Positions 28,038 through 36,919 of a stretch of 64,000 nucleotides of DNA are shown piece by piece. The notes below the pieces were generated by a model, which searched no databases, had not been told where the DNA came from, and saw nothing but the letters and a program-made list of their open reading frames with translations. Origin of the DNA: an uncultured Clostridia bacterium. Lineage in GTDB: Bacteria > Bacillota > Clostridia > TANB77 > CAG-508. Each line of letters begins with the position of its first letter. Position 1 is the first letter of the stretch. The position numbers were made by a program, and so were the translations under genes. The stretch lies in assembly GCA_948896235.1 (NCBI GenBank), contig CAQUUC010000005.1, positions 53,893-117,892 of the forward strand. The letters run 5' to 3'.

Positions 28038-28319
28038 ATGAGAACTGCTTTTGAAAGAGTATCTGAAAATTATATTAACAGGAAACGCATTGAAACATAT
28101 TTCAGTAAAGGGCGGGATAGACAAGAATTGATAAAAGCGAATCTATTTTTCAGCCAATGCTTGGCTAGAGGGGAAAGCTTGTATGAAGCAAAAGAGCAAA
28201 CAGAGATAGCGTACCCTGGAATTCAAGTTAACCAGAAAGAACTAATGCCAATGAAGGTTGGATTATCCAACTTTGAAAATTGGAAAGTATGGTTTGACTG
28301 CCAAGAAGAAAGCACCTGA
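28038..28319 (+). CDS. Orphan 93-residue protein, uses CGG as arginine
   Basis: ATG 28038 follows ATGGAGGG. It begins MRTAFERVSENYINRKRIET, is soluble and basic, and matches no family I know. An in-frame CGG at 28113-28115 (codon 26) must be arginine, because a +1 shift would hit a stop four codons later. Codon use is less AT-biased than in glyS next door. An extended -10 TGG-TATAAT (27996-28001) and a terminator frame it as a single-gene unit. Confidence 0.55.
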   Translation: MRTAFERVSENYINRKRIETYFSKGRDRQELIKANLFFSQCLARGESLYEAKEQTEIAYPGIQVNQKELMPMKVGLSNFENWKVWFDCQEEST

Positions 28320-28336
28320 AGTTTAGGTGCTTTAAT
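28309..28336 (+). terminator. Terminator of the orphan gene at 28038
   Basis: Stem AAGCACCT / AGGTGCTT, then a T-rich run. Confidence 0.75.
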
Positions 28337-28359
28337 TTTTTTATATAAACTTTTGAATT

Positions 28360-28542
28360 TTAATTATATAAGTCATTTTCATATAAATCTTCTATATAAA
28401 CATCCTTTTCTTCAAAATTATCAATAAAACTTACTTTTGCAATATCATCATGTACTTCTTGTACCCATACAGGTCTTTCATCATAATAAACATCAATTTT
28501 TTCTTTAGTATTTAACATATTGTGTAATCTTTCTAAATTCAT
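28360..28542 (-). CDS. sspH: H-type small acid-soluble spore protein
   Basis: 60 residues. It starts MNLERLHNMLNTKEKIDVYY and has the family pattern V-x-Y...RPVWVQEV...V.V..L. H-type SASPs are made in the forespore and belong to the spore core proteins. AGGAGG lies ahead of the start on the minus strand. It faces the orphan gene. Confidence 0.8.
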   Translation of the reverse strand: MNLERLHNMLNTKEKIDVYYDERPVWVQEVHDDIAKVSFIDNFEEKDVYIEDLYENDLYN

Positions 28543-28575
28543 AGCTTGTACCTCCTAAATTTCTTTTGTTATTAA

Positions 28576-28605
28576 ATTATATCCATTAATATGTAAAATT
28601 ATTCC
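28576..28605 (-). promoter_or_regulatory. Possible SigG/SigA-like promoter of sspH
   Basis: On the minus strand GGAATA, 17 bases, ATATAAT. The -35 part is closer to a forespore SigG site than to TTGACA, but the match is loose. Confidence 0.3.
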
Positions 28606-28800
28606 ATAAAATATAAATTGAATTTTATAAGGTAAAATTAGCTTAGTTAGATTAAAAGAGTATTCTAGTAAAAGGGGAGAGTTAAAACAAAAAATAAAGA
28701 AAAATCACGAAAAAGGGAGAAAAATAAAGAATGAAAAAATTTTTATATAAATAATAAGCATAAACAAACTAAAACGAGAATATAATATAATAAGTTTTGC

Positions 28801-28828
28801 TTGAAATAAAAAAGAATTCTACTATAAT
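28801..28828 (+). promoter_or_regulatory. ctsR operon promoter
   Basis: TTGAAA (28801-28806), 16-base spacer, TATAAT (28823-28828), followed by the CtsR operator. The stretch 28606-28800 before it is AT-rich and shows no gene. Confidence 0.7.
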
Positions 28829-28837
28829 ATACTTATA

Positions 28838-28854
28838 AGTCAAAGAAAGTCAAA
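28838..28854 (+). promoter_or_regulatory. CtsR operator
   Basis: AGTCAAAGAAAGTCAAA matches the CtsR heptad direct repeat RGTCAAANANRGTCAAA completely. Sitting just after the -10, it makes the operon autorepressed and heat inducible. Confidence 0.9.
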
Positions 28855-28877
28855 GTCAAGAAATGGAAGTGGATAAA

Positions 28878-29331
28878 ATGAGAATGTCAGATGTAATAGA
28901 AGATTTTATAAAAGAGCTACTTAAAGGAGAAAATGATTATATAGAAATACAAAGAAATGAGTTAGCAGAACAATTTAATTGTGTTCCATCACAAATAAAC
29001 TATGTAATACAAACAAGATTTAAGCCTTCGCAGGGTTACTATGTAGAAAGCAAGCGTGGAGGACGGAGGACATATTAGAATAAAAAAAGTAAATATTACA
29101 AAAAGTAATTATCTAATGCATATTATTGCAAGTTTAGATGAAAAGATTACAGCAGGAGAAGTCGATATTTATATAAGCAATTTTTTATCTTATGGAATTA
29201 TTAGTGAAATAGAAGCAAAATTATTGAAAGTTGCAACAAGTGATAATGTATTAGCTATTCCTTGTGAATATAGGGATGAGTTACGAGCTAATATTTTTAA
29301 AAATATGTTATTAAATTTAGTAGAGGAGTGA
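28878..29331 (+). CDS. ctsR: Heat-shock repressor CtsR, needs one +1 shift at CGG
   Basis: The start ATG at 28878 (MRMSDVIEDFIKELL) has GGAAGTGGA upstream. The winged helix-turn-helix has NELAEQFNCVPSQINYVIQT and the glycine-rich wing SKRGGGGHIRI. The third glycine of this four-glycine loop is encoded by CGGA at CGG 29064-29066 (codon 63). A one-base skip there gives 150 residues ending at TGA 29329, while the zero frame reaches a stop five codons later. In Bacillus this loop is the protein's heat sensor, so the site falls exactly on the regulatory element. It heads the mcsA-mcsB-clpC operon. Confidence 0.93.
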
Positions 29332-29337
29332 TTTTTT

Positions 29338-29910
29338 ATGTTGTGCCAAAATTGTGGAGAAAATGAAGCAAATGTTAGATATACTCAAATTATAAATGGG
29401 GTAAAAAAGGAAATGGCGCTTTGCAAAAAGTGTAGTAAAGAGCTTGGAATAGGTGACATAGATTTTAGTATGCCAATTAACTTTTCAAGTTTTTTAAGTG
29501 ATTTTTTTGAAGAAGAAAAAGAATTTTTACCAGGCTTTATGGAACAAGAAAAATTAATGTGTGATAAATGTGGTATGACATATGAAGATTTTATTAATAC
29601 TGGTAAATTTGGATGTGAAAATTGTTATGAGATTTTTTCAAATAAGATAGATCCAATATTTAAAAATATACATGGAGGAAATAGGCATGTAGGTAGAGGA
29701 CTAAACTTACCTAAATGCAAGGGCGAAAAAAATGTAGGGATCGATACTTTCATTGACCCGAATAAAAATAATGTAGGGGCAGACCCCGTGTCTGCCCAAA
29801 ATAACGAGTTAGATAAATTAAAGAAAGATTTAAAGCAGGCAATACAAGAAGAAAGATATGAAGCTGCAGCAAAAATAAGAGATGAAATTAAGAAAATGGA
29901 GGAAAAATAA
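29338..29910 (+). CDS. mcsA: McsA, activator of the protein arginine kinase
   Basis: 190 residues. Zinc-binding CxxC pairs appear at the N-terminus (CQNCGENEA; LCKKCSKE) and centre (CDKCGMTYED; CENCYEIF), with a C-terminal UVR motif (QEERYEAAAKIRDEIKKMEE). McsA binds McsB and regulates it. Between the second zinc site and the UVR helix the protein carries an in-frame foreign-looking stretch (about residues 132-154) encoded by a GC-rich palindromic repeat. It lies six bases after ctsR. Confidence 0.9.
   Translation: MLCQNCGENEANVRYTQIINGVKKEMALCKKCSKELGIGDIDFSMPINFSSFLSDFFEEEKEFLPGFMEQEKLMCDKCGMTYEDFINTGKFGCENCYEIFSNKIDPIFKNIHGGNRHVGRGLNLPKCKGEKNVGIDTFIDPNKNNVGADPVSAQNNELDKLKKDLKQAIQEERYEAAAKIRDEIKKMEEK
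29731..29800 (+). repeat. GC-rich palindromic repeat inserted in frame within mcsA
   Basis: A perfect 8-bp stem GGGCAGAC (29777-29784) / GTCTGCCC (29790-29797) is set in a GC-rich stretch that also contains GGGATCGATAC and TTGACCCG. Its composition is unlike the rest of mcsA. I have a general memory of similar GGGGCAGACCC intergenic repeats in gut Clostridia, not verified here. It adds about 23 residues between conserved domains without breaking the frame. Confidence 0.6.
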
Positions 29911-30930
29911 ATGTCAAATTGGTATTTACAAAGTGGAAAAGAATCAGATGTTGTTATGAGTACAAGAATCAGATTTGCAAGAAACTTAAGAGATTTTCTA
30001 TTTATTAATAGAGCTAAAAAAGAAGATTTAGAAGAATTAGAAAATAGAATTAAAGATATAACACCAAGTTTGGGATATGGTTTTAAATTTTTAAAGCTTA
30101 AAGATATAGATGATATAACTAAAATGAGCTTAGTAGAAAAACACATTATAAGTCCTAATTTTGCCCTAAAAGAAGAAACAAGTGGTGCAATGCTAATTAA
30201 TGATGAAGAAAATATTTCTGTTATGATTAATGAAGAAGACCATTTAAGAATTCAAGTATTAGGTGAAGGTCTTGATATAGACAATTTAATGAACCTTGCA
30301 ATAGAGATAGATGAAACTTTAGAAAAAAACTTGAATTATGCTTATAGTGAAAAATATGGATATTTAACGGCCTGCCCAACAAATGTAGGAACAGGTTTAA
30401 GAACTTCTGTGATGGTACATTTGCCAGCATTAACTAAAACAGGAAATATACAGAAAATATTAGAAGTTATTAGTAATTTTGGAATGAATATAAGAGGAGT
30501 TTATGGGGAAGGAACTAGTGCTTATGGAAATATGTATCAAGTTTCTAATAAACAAGCACTTGGGATAGACGAAAAAGAAATTATCAAAAACTTAAAACAA
30601 ATAGTAGAAAAAATTATTGAACAAGAAAGGTTAGCAAGAAAAATTTTAGCTAAAGAAAGTATAGAATTAGAAGATGAAATATGTAGAGCATATGGAATTT
30701 TAACCAACTGCAAAAAAATATCTTCTGAAGAAGCAATAAATTTATTATCAAGTGTTAAACTAGGTGTTGATATGGGTATAATAAAAGAATTAGATGATCT
30801 AAAGGTAAATAAACTTGAATTATATACAAGACCAGCCAATTTACAAAAATACTTAGGTGAAAAAATAGATGCTTACAAGCGAGACATAAAAAGGGCAGAG
30901 GTTATTAAACAAATTATAGGGGAAAAATAA
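29911..30930 (+). CDS. mcsB: Protein arginine kinase McsB
   Basis: 339 residues, starting directly after mcsA. The phosphagen-kinase fold begins VVMSTRIRFARNL, with the ATP/arginine site segment YLTACPTNVGTGLRTSVMVHLP and NFGMNIRGVYGEGTSAYGNMYQ. McsB phosphorylates arginine residues in proteins to mark them for ClpCP. No recoding site. Confidence 0.95.
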   Translation: MSNWYLQSGKESDVVMSTRIRFARNLRDFLFINRAKKEDLEELENRIKDITPSLGYGFKFLKLKDIDDITKMSLVEKHIISPNFALKEETSGAMLINDEENISVMINEEDHLRIQVLGEGLDIDNLMNLAIEIDETLEKNLNYAYSEKYGYLTACPTNVGTGLRTSVMVHLPALTKTGNIQKILEVISNFGMNIRGVYGEGTSAYGNMYQVSNKQALGIDEKEIIKNLKQIVEKIIEQERLARKILAKESIELEDEICRAYGILTNCKKISSEEAINLLSSVKLGVDMGIIKELDDLKVNKLELYTRPANLQKYLGEKIDAYKRDIKRAEVIKQIIGEK

Positions 30931-30955
30931 AAACCCCCATAGGGGGATTTTGTTT
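30928..30955. terminator. Hairpin between mcsB and the antisense orphan gene
   Basis: Stem AAACCCCC / GGGGGATTT around the mcsB stop with T-runs on both strands. It splits the usual mcsB-clpC transcript. Confidence 0.7.
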
Positions 30956-30959
30956 ACGC

Positions 30960-31229
30960 TTAATTGTTGCCATTGTCTTCAAGAATTTCATCAATGATGT
31001 CACTTCCAGAAGTTATGTTTTCATAAATTTTATCAACGATATCTTTAGAAGTTTTAGTGGGTGGTGTGTTGGTACTGGTGTTGCATTTCATACATTCAAG
31101 AATATCTTTAATATCTTCGAGAATGTTGTTTTGATTTTTGATGTTATATACAAGAATCCCAAGGTTGCATTGTATGCATATAGCAGCAAAAAACAGCCCA
31201 GCTAACAGTGAACAAGAAAGCCCATCCAT
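30960..31229 (-). CDS. Orphan 89-residue membrane protein inside the clpC operon
   Basis: It starts MDGLSCSLLAGLFFAAICIQ after AGGAGG on the minus strand. One N-terminal membrane helix is followed by an acidic, helical tail (KDILECMKCNTS... IIDEILEDNG). No family is recognised. Codon use is less AT-biased than the neighbours. It has its own promoter and sits antisense between mcsB and clpC, which are normally adjacent, so it is probably an insertion. Confidence 0.55.
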   Translation of the reverse strand: MDGLSCSLLAGLFFAAICIQCNLGILVYNIKNQNNILEDIKDILECMKCNTSTNTPPTKTSKDIVDKIYENITSGSDIIDEILEDNGNN

Positions 31230-31309
31230 AATGTAATTTCCTCCTATGGGAACACGCTAGCAGTCGCTAACGGCAAATGTCCAAATGGACATAACAATAA
31301 GTTAAATAT

Positions 31310-31338
31310 ATTATACAACATTTTACATAAATGGTCAA
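31310..31338 (-). promoter_or_regulatory. Strong SigA-type promoter of the orphan gene at 30960-31229
   Basis: On the minus strand TTGACC (31338-31333), 17 bases, TATAAT (31315-31310). The transcript leader also holds a small hairpin around GTCCATTTGGAC. Confidence 0.7.
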
Positions 31339-31362
31339 ATTAAGAAAGAAAGGTGATTTAAA

Positions 31363-33841
31363 ATGACATATAAATTTACAAATAGTGCTGAAAAAGCAAT
31401 TGAAATTGCAAATGAAATTGCAATTGAGCTTGGACATAATTATATAGGAACAGAACATATTTTATATGGATTAACAAAAGAAGGAACAGGAGTTGCTTCT
31501 AAGGTATTAGAAAATCAAAATGTCACTCCAGATGCAGTTTATGATGATATATTAGAACTAATAGGTAAAGAAGAAGGTACTTCTAATACAGAAACAGTTC
31601 GGCTTTACACCAAGAACTAAAAGAGTTATAGAAAACGCATTTAGAGAAGCTAGAAAACTAGGGTCTGATTATATAGGAACAGAACATATATTAATAGGAA
31701 TAATGAGAGAAGGAGATAGTATTGCAGTTAGAATTATGCTAGATTTAGGAGTAGACCCTCAAAAATTGTATAATGAAATTATAAAAGTGATTAATGAAGA
31801 TGAAACACCTAATAATAAAAATGTTAAACAAGATAGCATAAAAAGATTAGGAAGCTATAATCAAACTACAACCTTAAATCAGTATAGTATAGACTTAACA
31901 AAACAAGCAATAGAAGGAAAATTAGATCCAATTGTCGGTAGAAAAGAAGAAATAGAAAGAGTTATACAAATTCTTTCAAGGAGAACAAAAAATAATCCAT
32001 GTCTAATAGGTGAACCAGGGGTTGGTAAAACAGCTGTAGTAGAAGGGCTAGCACAAAAAATTATTGCAGAAGATGTTCCAGAAATGCTTAAAAATAAAAG
32101 GGTAGTTTCAATAGATATATCTAGTATGGTAGCAGGAGCAAAATATAGAGGAGACTTTGAAGAAAGAATAAAAAAATGCTTAAATGAAGTAAAAAAAGCA
32201 GGAGATATTATATTATTTATAGATGAAATTCATACCATAGTAGGAGCAGGCTCTGCAGAAGGTGCAATAGATGCAGCAAACATCTTAAAGCCACTTTTAG
32301 CAAGAGGAGAAATTAGATTAATTGGAGCAACTACTTTAAATGAATATAGAAAATATATTGAAAAAGATGCAGCATTAGAAAGAAGATTTAGCCCTGTAAC
32401 AGTATTAGAGCCAACAAGTGATGATACTATAAAAATACTTAAAGGAATTAGAGATAAATATGAGGCACATCATAATGTAAAAATTACTGATGAAGCAATA
32501 GAATCAGCAGTAACTCTTTCTGTAAGGTATATAAATGATAGATTTTTACCAGATAAAGCAATAGATTTAATTGATGAAGCAGCATCTCGTGTAAGAATGA
32601 GAGCGTTTACACAACCAGATAGCCTAAAAGAATTAACAGAGCAAATTGAGCAAGCAAAAAATGAAAAAGAAGAGGCAATACGTGTTCAACAATTTGAAAA
32701 AGCGGCAGCTCTTAGAGATAAGGAAAGAGCTTTAAAAGAAAAATTAGAAAAAGAACAAGAAAAGTGGAATAATAAAAATACAAGAAGTGTAACAGAAATA
32801 AGTGATGAAGACATAGCAGAAGTTATTGCAAATTGGACTAAAATACCTGTAAAAAAACTTACTGAAGATGAAAATGAGAAATTAAAGAAGCTAGAAAAAG
32901 TATTACACGAAAGAGTAGTAGGACAAACTGAAGCAGTAACAGCAGTAGCAAAAGCAATAAGAAGAGGAAGAGTTGGGTTAAAAGATCCAAAACGTCCAAT
33001 AGGTTCATTTATATTTCTTGGACCAACAGGTGTTGGAAAAACAGAATTATCAAAAGCACTTGCAGAGGCACTATTTGGTGATGAAAATGCTATGATAAGA
33101 ATAGATATGTCTGAATATATGGAGCCACACTCTATATCAAAATTAATAGGTGCACCTCCAGGATATGTAGGGTTTGATGATGGTGGACAACTTACAGAAA
33201 AAGTACGTAGAAAACCATATTGTGTAATCCTATTTGATGAAATTGAAAAAGCACATCCAGATGTTATGAATATGTTATTACAAATATTAGAAGATGGACG
33301 TCTAACTGATGCAAATGGAAGAACAGTAAACTTTAAAAATGCAGTAATAATTATGACATCAAATGTTGGTGCAAGATTAATTACAGATACAAAAACCTTA
33401 GGATTTACAAGTGGAATAGGTAACAAAGATGCTGATGAACAAAAGAAATATGAAGAAAGTAAAAAAGAAGTATTACAAGAGTTAAAGAAACAATTTAGGC
33501 CAGAATTTATTAATCGTATAGATGAAATTATAGTATTCCATAAATTAAATGATACAGAAATTGAAAGTATTATTGATATTATGCTAAAAGAAGTAACAGA
33601 GAGATTGAAACAAAATAATATGGAAATTAAAATTGATAAATCTGTAAAAGATTTAATTGCTAAAAAGGGAGTAGATAAAGCATATGGAGCACGTCCATTA
33701 AGAAGAACAATACAAAATGAATTAGAAGATAGACTTGCAGAAGAAATACTAGATGGAAATTTAAAATCAGGTGATAAAGCAAAAGTAATAGCAAAAGATA
33801 ATAAAATCTTAGTTAAAGAACAAAAACAAAAATCAAACTAA
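31363..33841 (+). CDS. clpC: ClpC ATPase (Hsp100), needs one +1 shift at CGG
   Basis: The start ATG at 31363 follows AAGAAAGGTG. The first Clp-N repeat (KFTNSAEKAIEIANEIA...) is followed by CGG 31600-31602 (codon 80). Reading CGGC as Gly gives TV-Gly-FTPRTKRVIENAF, the conserved second Clp-N repeat. The rest is a full ClpC: Walker A GEPGVGKT (about residue 216), M-domain, second Walker A GPTGVGKTE (about 553) and the C-terminal D2 small domain. Recoded length is 825 residues. ClpC unfolds arginine-phosphorylated proteins for ClpP. Zero-frame translation stops six codons past the site. Confidence 0.95.
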
Positions 33842-33851
33842 TATATAAAGA

Positions 33852-33889
33852 TAAGCAGGATAGCCAAAGAAGGCAATCCTGCTTTTTAG
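33852..33889 (+). terminator. Terminator after clpC
   Basis: Stem AAGCAGGAT(A)GCC / GGC(A)ATCCTGCTT with a T-run. Confidence 0.85.
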
Positions 33890-33911
33890 AGACCTATGAC
33901 ATTAAAAGAAA

Positions 33912-34058
33912 TCAGTCGAAAATGCAATCTGCATCATCGTAATCATCTACATAATCATCACGACGACAATCATAGCAGTCTGCCTCATCGCTGGCTTTAG
34001 AAGAGATAGAACTTCTAGAGTTGTAAAACATAGCTTTTGCTTCTTCATAAGCATTCAT
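33912..34058 (-). CDS. Orphan 48-residue acidic protein
   Basis: ATG (34058-34056) has GGAGG upstream on the minus strand. It begins MNAYEEAKAMFYNSRSSISS and ends in an Asp/Tyr/Cys-rich tail (DDYVDDYDDADCIFD). No family is recognised. It has a promoter 30-60 bases ahead and lies between clpC and the transporter. The codon mix resembles the other orphan genes. Confidence 0.5.
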   Translation of the reverse strand: MNAYEEAKAMFYNSRSSISSKASDEADCYDCRRDDYVDDYDDADCIFD

Positions 34059-34090
34059 AGGAAACCTCCAGATACATTGGATGTATTATT

Positions 34091-34119
34091 AGTATAACAT
34101 AATTCTATAATTGTGTAAA
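34091..34119 (-). promoter_or_regulatory. Promoter of the orphan gene at 33912-34058
   Basis: On the minus strand TTTACA (34119-34114), 17 bases, TATACT (34096-34091) with an extended TGT. Confidence 0.55.
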
Positions 34120-34122
34120 CAA

Positions 34123-34980
34123 TTAAATTGGATTAACATGTATAATTGTTCTATATACTTTATCAAGTTTAGTTATATCATTTTCTAAAGAATCAGCTAA
34201 ATTATGACTGTCAAATGTAGACATAGAACCATCAACATAAATAGTAAGAACCACCATATATTGATATCCAACAGGTGCAGAAGATATAGGATCTATTTTT
34301 TTAATATCTTTATAGCTATGAGCTAAATCTAAAATCATTTTTTCGGTATCAATATCAATAGAAATATCCATCAAAATGTTACAACTTTCTACTAAAATAC
34401 TAATACCTGTATATGCAACCCATATTGATATTCCAATACCAACAATTCCATCAAATAAATAAAAACCAAATAATCCACAAAAAACTGAAATAAGAGTACA
34501 TAATGTTACAATACAGTCGTTTCTATGATCTTTCATATTTGCTTCTAATAAAATGTTATTATATTTCTTAGACATTGTCTTAGTATATAGATATAGAAAA
34601 AATTTAACAATAATAGTTATTATACATACTAAAACTAAGAACCAAGAAAAAGTAAAAGCATCTCTGTTAATTAAAGATAAAACAGAATCATATAAAAGCT
34701 TTACTGCAACAAATATCATAGAAATACTAATAAATAAAGAAAAGATATATTCAGCTTTTCCATGTCCAAAATTGTGAGTTTTATCATAAGGTTCACTAGA
34801 TATTTTATTGCCAATAAAAGTCATTAAAGAAGCGAAAATATCTCCTGCTGAATTTGCAGCATCAGCAATCATTGCTTGGCTATGGCTTAAAAATGCGACG
34901 ATTGTCTTTATTATTAATAAAAATATATTTCCAAGTATTCCTAGAATACCAGCCTTTTTAACACTGTCATATCTATTCAT
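34123..34980 (-). CDS. Cation diffusion facilitator family transporter
   Basis: 285 residues. The CDF plan is clear: helices I-VI (GILGNIFLLIIKTIVAFLSH...), the metal motifs SQAMIADAANSAGD in helix II and DHRNDC in helix V, and a cytoplasmic C-terminal domain (PVGYQYMVVLTIYVDGSMSTFDSH). It exports divalent metals such as zinc or manganese; which metal is not determined. GGAG lies upstream of the start. No CGG codon. Confidence 0.88.
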   Translation of the reverse strand: MNRYDSVKKAGILGILGNIFLLIIKTIVAFLSHSQAMIADAANSAGDIFASLMTFIGNKISSEPYDKTHNFGHGKAEYIFSLFISISMIFVAVKLLYDSVLSLINRDAFTFSWFLVLVCIITIIVKFFLYLYTKTMSKKYNNILLEANMKDHRNDCIVTLCTLISVFCGLFGFYLFDGIVGIGISIWVAYTGISILVESCNILMDISIDIDTEKMILDLAHSYKDIKKIDPISSAPVGYQYMVVLTIYVDGSMSTFDSHNLADSLENDITKLDKVYRTIIHVNPI

Positions 34981-35176
34981 ATAATAGTCATCTCCTAATA
35001 ATATTTATGTAATGAACAATATTATATCACAAAAATTTAAAAAGATATAAAAATCAATTAAAAAACAGGTCATTTATTACAAAAATATTACAAAATTTGC
35101 ATTATTTGTAATAATGTGATATAATAAAAATATGCAAATGAAAAACTTATAGGAAATTCAAAAGAAGGTGGTTGTG

Positions 35177-35509
35177 ATGAACATAGCAACAATTATATAT
35201 ATATTAGTATTTATTATATTTTCACTTGTAGCATTTGCTATAATGCAAATTAAATTAGCGGGAATGAATATAAAAGATTTTTGGACTTTCATTAAAGCAA
35301 ATGAAATATTAGATGATTTATATGTCTTTACTAAAAAGACAGGTGATTTATCACCTCAGGAACAAATAATATTTTTAATGGAGGCAGAAAAAGTATTTAA
35401 GGCTTTTGATAAAGTACCTAATTTACTATGGGAGGACGAATATCAAAAGTATAGAGAAGTTTTAAATAAATATAAAGATATAAAAGTGTTTAGATGGGCT
35501 TCAAATTAA
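35177..35509 (+). CDS. Small membrane-anchored protein of unknown function
   Basis: 110 residues; ATG 35177 has GAAGGTGG upstream. One N-terminal membrane helix (NIATIIYILVFIIFSLVAFAI) is followed by a helical cytoplasmic part (GDLSPQEQIIFLMEAEKVFKAFDKVPNLLWEDEY). An extended -10 (TATAAT at 35120-35125) lies upstream. No family is recognised. Confidence 0.6.
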   Translation: MNIATIIYILVFIIFSLVAFAIMQIKLAGMNIKDFWTFIKANEILDDLYVFTKKTGDLSPQEQIIFLMEAEKVFKAFDKVPNLLWEDEYQKYREVLNKYKDIKVFRWASN

Positions 35510-35633
35510 TTAGTTTAACATAAAAAATTCTATATATAAAAGGTAGGTGTGAGTTTTAAATTTACATCTACTTTTTTGTTGCTAAGAATAATAAGTTGTG
35601 TTAAAATATAAATGTTTAAAGGAGGAGATACTA

Positions 35634-36107
35634 ATGAAAAGTATGGCAAGTTATTTGTTAGCAATATTTATGGTTATGTTTTGGGTTTTTAGAATTATAG
35701 TAGCATTTACAGCTAGTATGGGAATAGATATAGGATTTGTTCCAATGAATATGAATATGGAAATTATTTTACTATTTGTAACTATACCTTGTGTAATATT
35801 AGTTGTAAAAAGAAAATTAACTGGTGCTATTATATATCTAATAGCATATGGTATGTATTTTGGTATGGATTTATACAGTATAGTAACAGGAATAATGGCT
35901 AAAACTACAACATTAGTAGATTATGCAAGAGCATTTGTGTCATTTATTGGTGTAGTAATACCAGTATCAGTATTCTTTAATTTATTAATAGATAAAAATA
36001 GAATGGCTCATCCAGTAGATAAAAAAACAGATTGGTTTTACAATAATGAAGAATTTGATAGAAAATTAGACTCAAGAGCAGATAAAAACCAATATAAAAA
36101 TTATTAA
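35634..36107 (+). CDS. Polytopic membrane protein of unknown function
   Basis: 157 residues. ATG 35634 follows AAAGGAGGAG. Four hydrophobic segments are seen (YLLAIFMVMFWVFRIIVAF; IILLFVTIPCVILVV; GAIIYLIAYGMYFGM; FVSFIGVVIPVSVFF) with a polar tail (DWFYNNEEFDRKLDSRADKN). It ends 13 bases before rlmB and is likely in the same transcript. Confidence 0.6.
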   Translation: MKSMASYLLAIFMVMFWVFRIIVAFTASMGIDIGFVPMNMNMEIILLFVTIPCVILVVKRKLTGAIIYLIAYGMYFGMDLYSIVTGIMAKTTTLVDYARAFVSFIGVVIPVSVFFNLLIDKNRMAHPVDKKTDWFYNNEEFDRKLDSRADKNQYKNY

Positions 36108-36120
36108 AGGAGAAAGTAAA

Positions 36121-36906
36121 TTGAATAAAAATAATTTTGCAAAAAGAAATATAAATGAAAAAGAAATATACGAGGATCAAATCGAAGGAAGAAATGCAGT
36201 TCTTGAATTATTAGAATCAGGTAAGGATATCAATAAAATTTTTATTGAAAAAGGTGACAGACAAGGCTCAATTAATAAAATAATTGCAGTTGCAAAAGAA
36301 AGAAAAATAGTAATTACAGAAGTTGAAAAAGTTAAATTTAATTCTATGGCACAGACAGAAAATCCACAAGGAGTAATTGCAATTGTTCCACCCTTTAATT
36401 ATTGTGATATTTATGACATAATATACTTTGCAAAGAAAAAAGAAGAAGATCCATTTATACTGATATTAGATGGAATAGAAGATCCTCATAACTTGGGTTC
36501 AATTATAAGAACAGCAGAAACTGCAGGAGTTCATGGTATTATTATTCCTAAAAGAAGAGCTGCAGCTGTTAATAGTACAGTAGCGAAAGTTTCAGCTGGA
36601 GCAGTAGAACATATGAAAATTGCAAGGGTTAACAATATAAGTGATGCTATAAATACTTTAAAGAAGGAAGATATTTGGATATGTGGAACAGATATGGATA
36701 CTAATAAATACTATTATAACCAAGATTTAACAGGTCCACTTGCAATTGTTATTGGAAGTGAAGGTTATGGAATGAGTAGATTAGTTAAAGAAAATTGTGA
36801 TTTTTTAGTTAAAATCCCAATGAAGGGAAAAATAACATCATTAAATGCTTCTGTTTCAACAGGAATAGTGGTATATGAAGCGGTAAAACAAAGGATTATA
36901 AAATAG
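36121..36906 (+). CDS. rlmB: 23S rRNA 2'-O-methyltransferase, TrmH/SpoU family
   Basis: 261 residues from a TTG start at 36121 with AAAGGAGAAAG upstream. An N-terminal substrate-binding domain (EDQIEGRNAVLELLESGKDI) is followed by the SPOUT knot motifs LDGIEDPHNLGSIIRTAE, VIGSEGYGMSRL and MKGKITSLNASVS. It is the RlmB type that methylates a guanosine in 23S rRNA. No recoding site. Confidence 0.9.
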   Translation: MNKNNFAKRNINEKEIYEDQIEGRNAVLELLESGKDINKIFIEKGDRQGSINKIIAVAKERKIVITEVEKVKFNSMAQTENPQGVIAIVPPFNYCDIYDIIYFAKKKEEDPFILILDGIEDPHNLGSIIRTAETAGVHGIIIPKRRAAAVNSTVAKVSAGAVEHMKIARVNNISDAINTLKKEDIWICGTDMDTNKYYYNQDLTGPLAIVIGSEGYGMSRLVKENCDFLVKIPMKGKITSLNASVSTGIVVYEAVKQRIIK

Positions 36907-36919
36907 AGGAGAGAAAATT

